Positions 60,762 through 64,000 of a DNA stretch of 64,000 nt are shown here, piece after piece. Numbering within the stretch: the stretch's first letter is position 1; each line of letters starts with the position of its first letter. The notes under the pieces are model-generated. The model worked only from the letters and a program-made list of their open reading frames with translations, had not been told where the DNA came from and ran no database searches. The stretch is from Phreatobacter sp. (GTDB taxonomy: Bacteria > Pseudomonadota > Alphaproteobacteria > Rhizobiales > Phreatobacteraceae), in the NCBI RefSeq assembly GCF_022843985.1, contig NZ_JALHMP010000017.1, positions 32,270-96,269 on the forward strand. Reading direction: 5' to 3'. Both the position numbers and the translations under genes were made by a program.

Positions 60762-61967
60762 ATGTGGAACAAAATCCTTAGGTTCAAGAACGATCGGCGC
60801 GGCGCCATCGCTGTCGCCTTCGCTGTCGCCATCTATCCCATCCTCATGATGATCTGTGCGGCGGTGGATCTCAGCCGTCACGGACAGCAGCAGGCGCGCC
60901 TGCAGGCGGCCCTCGACGCCGCCGCCCTGTTCGTCGCCCGGCTCGTCGCCGACGGCAAGCCCCCGGTCGATCTCACCGCCGCGGCCCGCGCCTTCGTCAT
61001 CGGCAACATCAATCCGTCGGAGATGTCGAACCTCGTCATCAATGCCTCGATGGACAACACCAAGGTCTTCGTCACCGGCAGCGGCCAGTTGACCCCGGTG
61101 ATGGCCAATATCCTGAGCGCCGGCGATCTCATGATCCGTGGCAACGCAGGCGCGACCTGGCGCACGAAGAAGATCGAACTGGTTCTCGTCCTCGACAATA
61201 CCGGCTCGATGTCCGGCTCAGGCAAAATGACGGCGCTGAAGACCGCGGCCAAGAACCTGATCGACACGATGGCGATCGTCTCCAACAAACCCGATGCCGT
61301 GCGAATCGGCATCGTGCCGTTCGATGTGCAGGTCCGCCTCGGCACCACCTACAAGAACGAGAGCTGGCTCACCTATGCGGGCACCAGCATCACGCCGAGT
61401 TCCTGGACCGGCTGCGTCGCAGACCGGACCCAGAGCCATGATGTCACCGACACCACCCCCAATACCGCTGACCCGGCAACCCTGTTCCCGGCGCGCAACT
61501 GTACCAATTCCAACCTGACATCGATCATGCCGCTGTCGACCGACTGGACGGCGCTCAAGGCCAAGGTCGACGCCATGTCGCCGGCCGGCAATACCAATGT
61601 CACCATCGGTCTGGTCTGGGGCCTCCACATGCTCACCGCCAGCCAGCCGCTGACAACGGCGCGCACCCTCGTTCAGGAGCCGGACCTCGAGCGGATCATC
61701 ATCCTGCTCACCGACGGCGACAACACCCAGAACCGCTGGACCACCAACGGCACCTCTATTGACGCCCGCACGGACCTCGCCTGCACCAACACCAAGGCCA
61801 ACGGCATCCGGCTCTATACGATCCGTGTGATCAACGGCGACGCTGCCCTGCTGCGCCGCTGCGCCACGACGCCGTCGATGTATTACGATGTCCGTTCGGC
61901 CGCCGAACTGGTGCCGGTCTTCCAGCGCATCGCCGCCGAGATCGGCCAGTTGCGCCTGACCCAGTGA
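60762..61967 (+). CDS. TadG-like von Willebrand factor A protein
   Basis: A 401-residue protein. The N-terminus is a type-IV-pilin/TadE-like hydrophobic segment after a basic stretch (DRRGAIAVAFAVAIYPILMM), anchoring it in the inner membrane. A large periplasmic von Willebrand A domain follows from about residue 142, with metal site DNTGSMSGS and ILLTDGDNTQN. This is the TadG-type architecture of Flp/Tad pilus loci, but no tad genes are visible, so it is an orphan here. Threonine/asparagine content is high for this window. Confidence 0.85.
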   Translation: MWNKILRFKNDRRGAIAVAFAVAIYPILMMICAAVDLSRHGQQQARLQAALDAAALFVARLVADGKPPVDLTAAARAFVIGNINPSEMSNLVINASMDNTKVFVTGSGQLTPVMANILSAGDLMIRGNAGATWRTKKIELVLVLDNTGSMSGSGKMTALKTAAKNLIDTMAIVSNKPDAVRIGIVPFDVQVRLGTTYKNESWLTYAGTSITPSSWTGCVADRTQSHDVTDTTPNTADPATLFPARNCTNSNLTSIMPLSTDWTALKAKVDAMSPAGNTNVTIGLVWGLHMLTASQPLTTARTLVQEPDLERIIILLTDGDNTQNRWTTNGTSIDARTDLACTNTKANGIRLYTIRVINGDAALLRRCATTPSMYYDVRSAAELVPVFQRIAAEIGQLRLTQ

Positions 61968-61989
61968 TCGACCAATCGGGGAGCGGAAT

Positions 61990-62018
61990 GACAAAGGCCC
62001 GGCGCGATGCGCCGGGCC
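61990..62018 (-). terminator. Terminator of the phasin gene
   Basis: On the minus strand a perfect 10-bp stem (GGCCCGGCGC and its complement) with a 3-nt loop is followed by TTTGTCATT. It lies 30 bp after the phasin stop. A second, smaller hairpin (GCAGGC-TTTG-GCCTGC on plus, 62027-62042) lies between it and the stop. The T-run is short, so it may be only partly efficient. Confidence 0.6.
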
Positions 62019-62047
62019 CCGGGATCGCAGGCTTTGGCCTGCAACGA

Positions 62048-62386
62048 TCACTTCGCCGGAACGAGCTTGCCGAAAGCGGCCTCGTAGGGCTTGAAGATCT
62101 CCTTGAAGAGGTCCGTGTAGAGTTCGCCGATCTTCGTCGCACGGGCGACCGAGGCCTCGTAGGCGGCCTTCGCATAGTCCGACTGGACCTCGATGACCTT
62201 GTCGAGGCTCTTCACCGCGGCGATCTTCTCGATGGTCGCCGAGCCGTCCTCGAAGGACTTCTTGGAATAGTCGACCATCTCGGCGGCAATCGCCTGATAG
62301 CCTTTGGTGAGCACCGTCATCGCCTTGACGGCATTGTCGAGATGGTCTTTGCCGAGCTTCTGCACGTCGTCGAAATTCTGGGCCAT
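62048..62386 (-). CDS. Phasin family protein
   Basis: A 112-residue helical protein of the phasin family: VQKLGKDHLDNAVKAMTVLT, EMVDYSKKSFEDGSATIEKI and VQSDYAKAAYEASVARATKI are typical. Phasins coat PHA granules. The start at 62386 has GAGGAGAG upstream. A -35/-10 promoter and a large inverted repeat lie upstream, suggesting dedicated regulation. It complements the phaC gene about 50 kb away. Confidence 0.9.
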   Translation of the reverse strand: MAQNFDDVQKLGKDHLDNAVKAMTVLTKGYQAIAAEMVDYSKKSFEDGSATIEKIAAVKSLDKVIEVQSDYAKAAYEASVARATKIGELYTDLFKEIFKPYEAAFGKLVPAK

Positions 62387-62460
62387 GGTCGCTCTCCTCG
62401 CGTGAAACCGCCGCATTCGTTTCCCGGCCGGGGTCGCCGAGCACCTGCACTGACGCCCTC

Positions 62461-62512
62461 TCGATAAGGCTTATGCTGCAGTGCGTCAATTAACTCTTTT
62501 GCACTGCAGCAT
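62461..62512 (-). promoter_or_regulatory. Phasin promoter with 12-bp inverted-repeat operator
   Basis: On the minus strand TTGACG (62489-62484) is 17 nt before TATCGA (62466-62461). ATGCTGCAGTGC (62473-62484) and its exact complement (62501-62512) flank 16 nt; one arm lies inside the promoter spacer and abuts the -35, the other lies just upstream. TGC-rich repeats of this sort are bound by the PHA regulator PhaR in other alphaproteobacteria. Confidence 0.66.
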
Positions 62513-62815
62513 CACCCGATCGGCGGAGGTCTTCCCCCCGCAGGGCCGCCAAGCGCGCCGACGAATGATGGCTTAACCAACTGGCAACCGCGACCGCTTA
62601 CCGTGCTGATCAACGGCTCCTGGGGTTCAGGAGCTGCAGTGCCGAGTACGGCTGCGTATCGCCGATTGTGGTGTCGCGTCGCCGGCGGTCCTCAGGGGCC
62701 GCCGGTTGTCATGACCGGTCGTAACGCAGCCCGTCCGGCGCGCCAGGGACAGGGTTGCGGACCGGTCGCCAGAAGGCTCCCGGACCCCGCTAGTGATGAG
62801 TTCAGGGGTGGCGCT
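62513..62815. other. Untranslated region between the phasin promoter and the D,D-carboxypeptidase gene
   Basis: About 300 bp with no convincing gene. Short frames are open on both strands but are not protein-like. No tRNA, clear promoter pair or repeat was recognised. Confidence 0.6.
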
Positions 62816-64000
62816 ATGGCGACGATGAACGGCGCCGGTCGCGCGGTGTGGAGCCGCATGACCTTCATGGTGGCAGCCGGCATGGCAGCGACTTTGTCGC
62901 TCCTCGCCGTGACGCAGGCCGAGGCCCGTCCTCGCCGCCATGGCGGCTATGCTCCCGCCTATTCGGCCATCGTCGTCGACGCCAAGACGGGCGAAACGAT
63001 CCATGCCGAGGCTGCCGACGCCCAGCGCTTTCCGGCCTCCATCACCAAGGTCATGACGCTCTATCTGCTGTTCGAGCAGATCGATTCCGGTCGCTTCTCG
63101 CTGCAGTCGCCGCTGCGCGTCTCGGCCGAGGCGGCGCGCCAGCCGCCGTCCAAGGTCGGCGTCCGGGCCGGTTCGACCATCACCGTCGAGGAGGCCATCC
63201 GCGCCCTCGTCACCAAATCGGCCAATGATGTCGCCGTTGTCGTCGCCGAGAACATCGCTGGATCGGAGGAGGCGTTCGGCCAGCTCATGACCCGCAAGGC
63301 GCGCGCCATCGGCATGAGCCGCACCACTTTCCGCAACGCCTCCGGCCTTCCCGACGCCAGCCAGGTAACCACGGCCCGCGACCTCGCCACCCTCGGTCGC
63401 GCCATCCAGGACCATTTCCCGACCTATTTTCGCTACTTCCAGACCTACTCCTTCGCCTATCGCGGCGTGAACCACCGCAATCACAACCGGTTGCTCGGAC
63501 GCGTCGAGGGAGTCGACGGCATCAAGACCGGTTATATCCGCGCCTCCGGCTTCAACCTGCTGACCTCGGCCCGTCGTGGCCAGCGCCAGATCGTCGCCGT
63601 GGTGATGGGCGGACGCACCGGTGGCGCCCGCGACGCGCGCATGCGCCAGCTGGTCGATGCGACCTTCCCGCGCGCCTATGCCGGCGCCCGCACGGCACCG
63701 ATGATCGCCCGCGCCAGTGAGCCGGCGCGAACTCAAACCCGCATCGCCGTCGCCGCCCAGGTTCCGGTGCCGGGCCGCCGCCAGCCGGTGGCCGAGCCCA
63801 TGCCGATCACGCCGATGGCCGCTGCCGTCATCACCGCCGGCCAGACCCGCGGCGGGGCCTCCACCGGTGCCTCCGCTGCAGCGCCGGTCACCGCCAGCGC
63901 CCAGCCGCACCGTCAGGTCATCCGCGCAGAGACGGCGCCGCCGCCGGTTGCCGCCACGGTCCTCTCGGCCGCCGCCTCGCGGCCGGCCGTCGCGCCCGCC
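62816..64000 (+). CDS. dacA: D-alanyl-D-alanine carboxypeptidase (cut by window edge)
   Basis: 395 codons are present and the frame is still open at the right edge. The start ATG 62816 has AGGGGTGG upstream. After a signal peptide (about residues 1-37, ending QAEA), the penicillin-binding S11 domain shows the active-site motifs S75-I-T-K78, S135-A-N137 and K237-T-G239. From about residue 290 a Pro/Ala/Thr-rich region follows; many Hyphomicrobiales homologues end in an SPOR domain, which would lie outside the window. It trims peptidoglycan stem peptides. Confidence 0.92.
   Translation, partial: MATMNGAGRAVWSRMTFMVAAGMAATLSLLAVTQAEARPRRHGGYAPAYSAIVVDAKTGETIHAEAADAQRFPASITKVMTLYLLFEQIDSGRFSLQSPLRVSAEAARQPPSKVGVRAGSTITVEEAIRALVTKSANDVAVVVAENIAGSEEAFGQLMTRKARAIGMSRTTFRNASGLPDASQVTTARDLATLGRAIQDHFPTYFRYFQTYSFAYRGVNHRNHNRLLGRVEGVDGIKTGYIRASGFNLLTSARRGQRQIVAVVMGGRTGGARDARMRQLVDATFPRAYAGARTAPMIARASEPARTQTRIAVAAQVPVPGRRQPVAEPMPITPMAAAVITAGQTRGGASTGASAAAPVTASAQPHRQVIRAETAPPPVAATVLSAAASRPAVAPA

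Noticed and set aside
62627..63910. Open frame of 427 codons antisense to the D,D-carboxypeptidase
   Set aside because: The plus strand shows all three penicillin-binding active-site motifs in a continuous frame, so the antisense frame is a by-product.

Overview
This 64 kb window is a chromosomal stretch of a high-GC (about two thirds GC by eye) alphaproteobacterium, most likely of the order Hyphomicrobiales. The evidence is gene order and content: an alaC-dapB-hom-glpX-recJ run, pyrBC-plsY-dprA-topA-rnr, a suf operon with a second cysteine desulfurase and an Irr-type iron operator, a secG/pyrG/kdsA neighbourhood, ppiD-trpEGDC, a PHA synthase and a phasin. The genus is not determinable from this sequence alone. 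Almost every gene is ordinary housekeeping, with short or overlapping gene junctions.

Layout. 0-2.5 kb: a zinc-ribbon protein cut by the window edge, tRNA-Glu with its promoter, a TTT-transporter binding protein, a Kbp/LysM protein and a small unknown. 2.5-9.4 kb (minus): recJ, glpX, hom, a DapB-like reductase lacking the usual histidines, alaC and a lipoprotein. 9.5-12.6 kb (plus): a PHA synthase with an unusual ~290-residue Lys/Ala-rich N-terminal extension, plus a thioesterase. 12.6-15.2 kb (minus): argC, a PduO-type adenosyltransferase, a HIG1-type protein and TspO. 15.4-21.6 kb: parE, a small exported protein, a hydrolase, the RNA helicase rhlE behind a canonical promoter, and a diguanylate cyclase. 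21.6-29 kb (minus): TfoX-like protein, sufA, sufT, sufS, sufD, sufC, sufB and a NifS-like cysteine desulfurase, with a perfect Irr/ICE-like palindrome upstream. 29.2-43 kb (plus): hydrolase, pyrB, non-catalytic pyrC, plsY, dprA, topA, rnr, DUF983, NUDIX, a PepSY gene broken by an in-frame TAG, and an MFS gene. 43-54.6 kb (minus): glmS, glmU, kdsA, a four-gene DUF1190/DUF350/DUF1190/glutathionylspermidine-synthase-like cassette, pyrG, secG, an MFS exporter and tpiA. 54.7-60.6 kb (plus): ppiD-trpEGDC. 60.7-64 kb: a von Willebrand A protein, a phasin (minus) behind a 12-bp inverted repeat, and a D,D-carboxypeptidase that runs off the window.

How the genes work together. Fe-S cluster assembly (suf) is complete and probably iron-regulated. 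Pyrimidine synthesis is represented by pyrB, pyrC and pyrG, and tryptophan synthesis by trpEGDC. Aspartate-family amino acids are represented by hom, the dapB-like gene and alaC. Envelope precursors come from glmS, glmU and kdsA. Carbon storage as PHA is represented by phaC and the phasin. No insertion sequence, CRISPR array, prophage or classical defence island is seen; the only hint of foreign DNA is the left edge, next to the 3' end of tRNA-Glu.

The observations most worth a second look are the PhaC extension with its 15-bp tandem repeat, the DUF1190/DUF350/ATP-grasp cassette placed between pyrG and kdsA, the DapB homologue with altered active site, the phasin operator, the Irr box, the amber-interrupted PepSY gene, and a terminator that may end a small RNA or leader ahead of argC.
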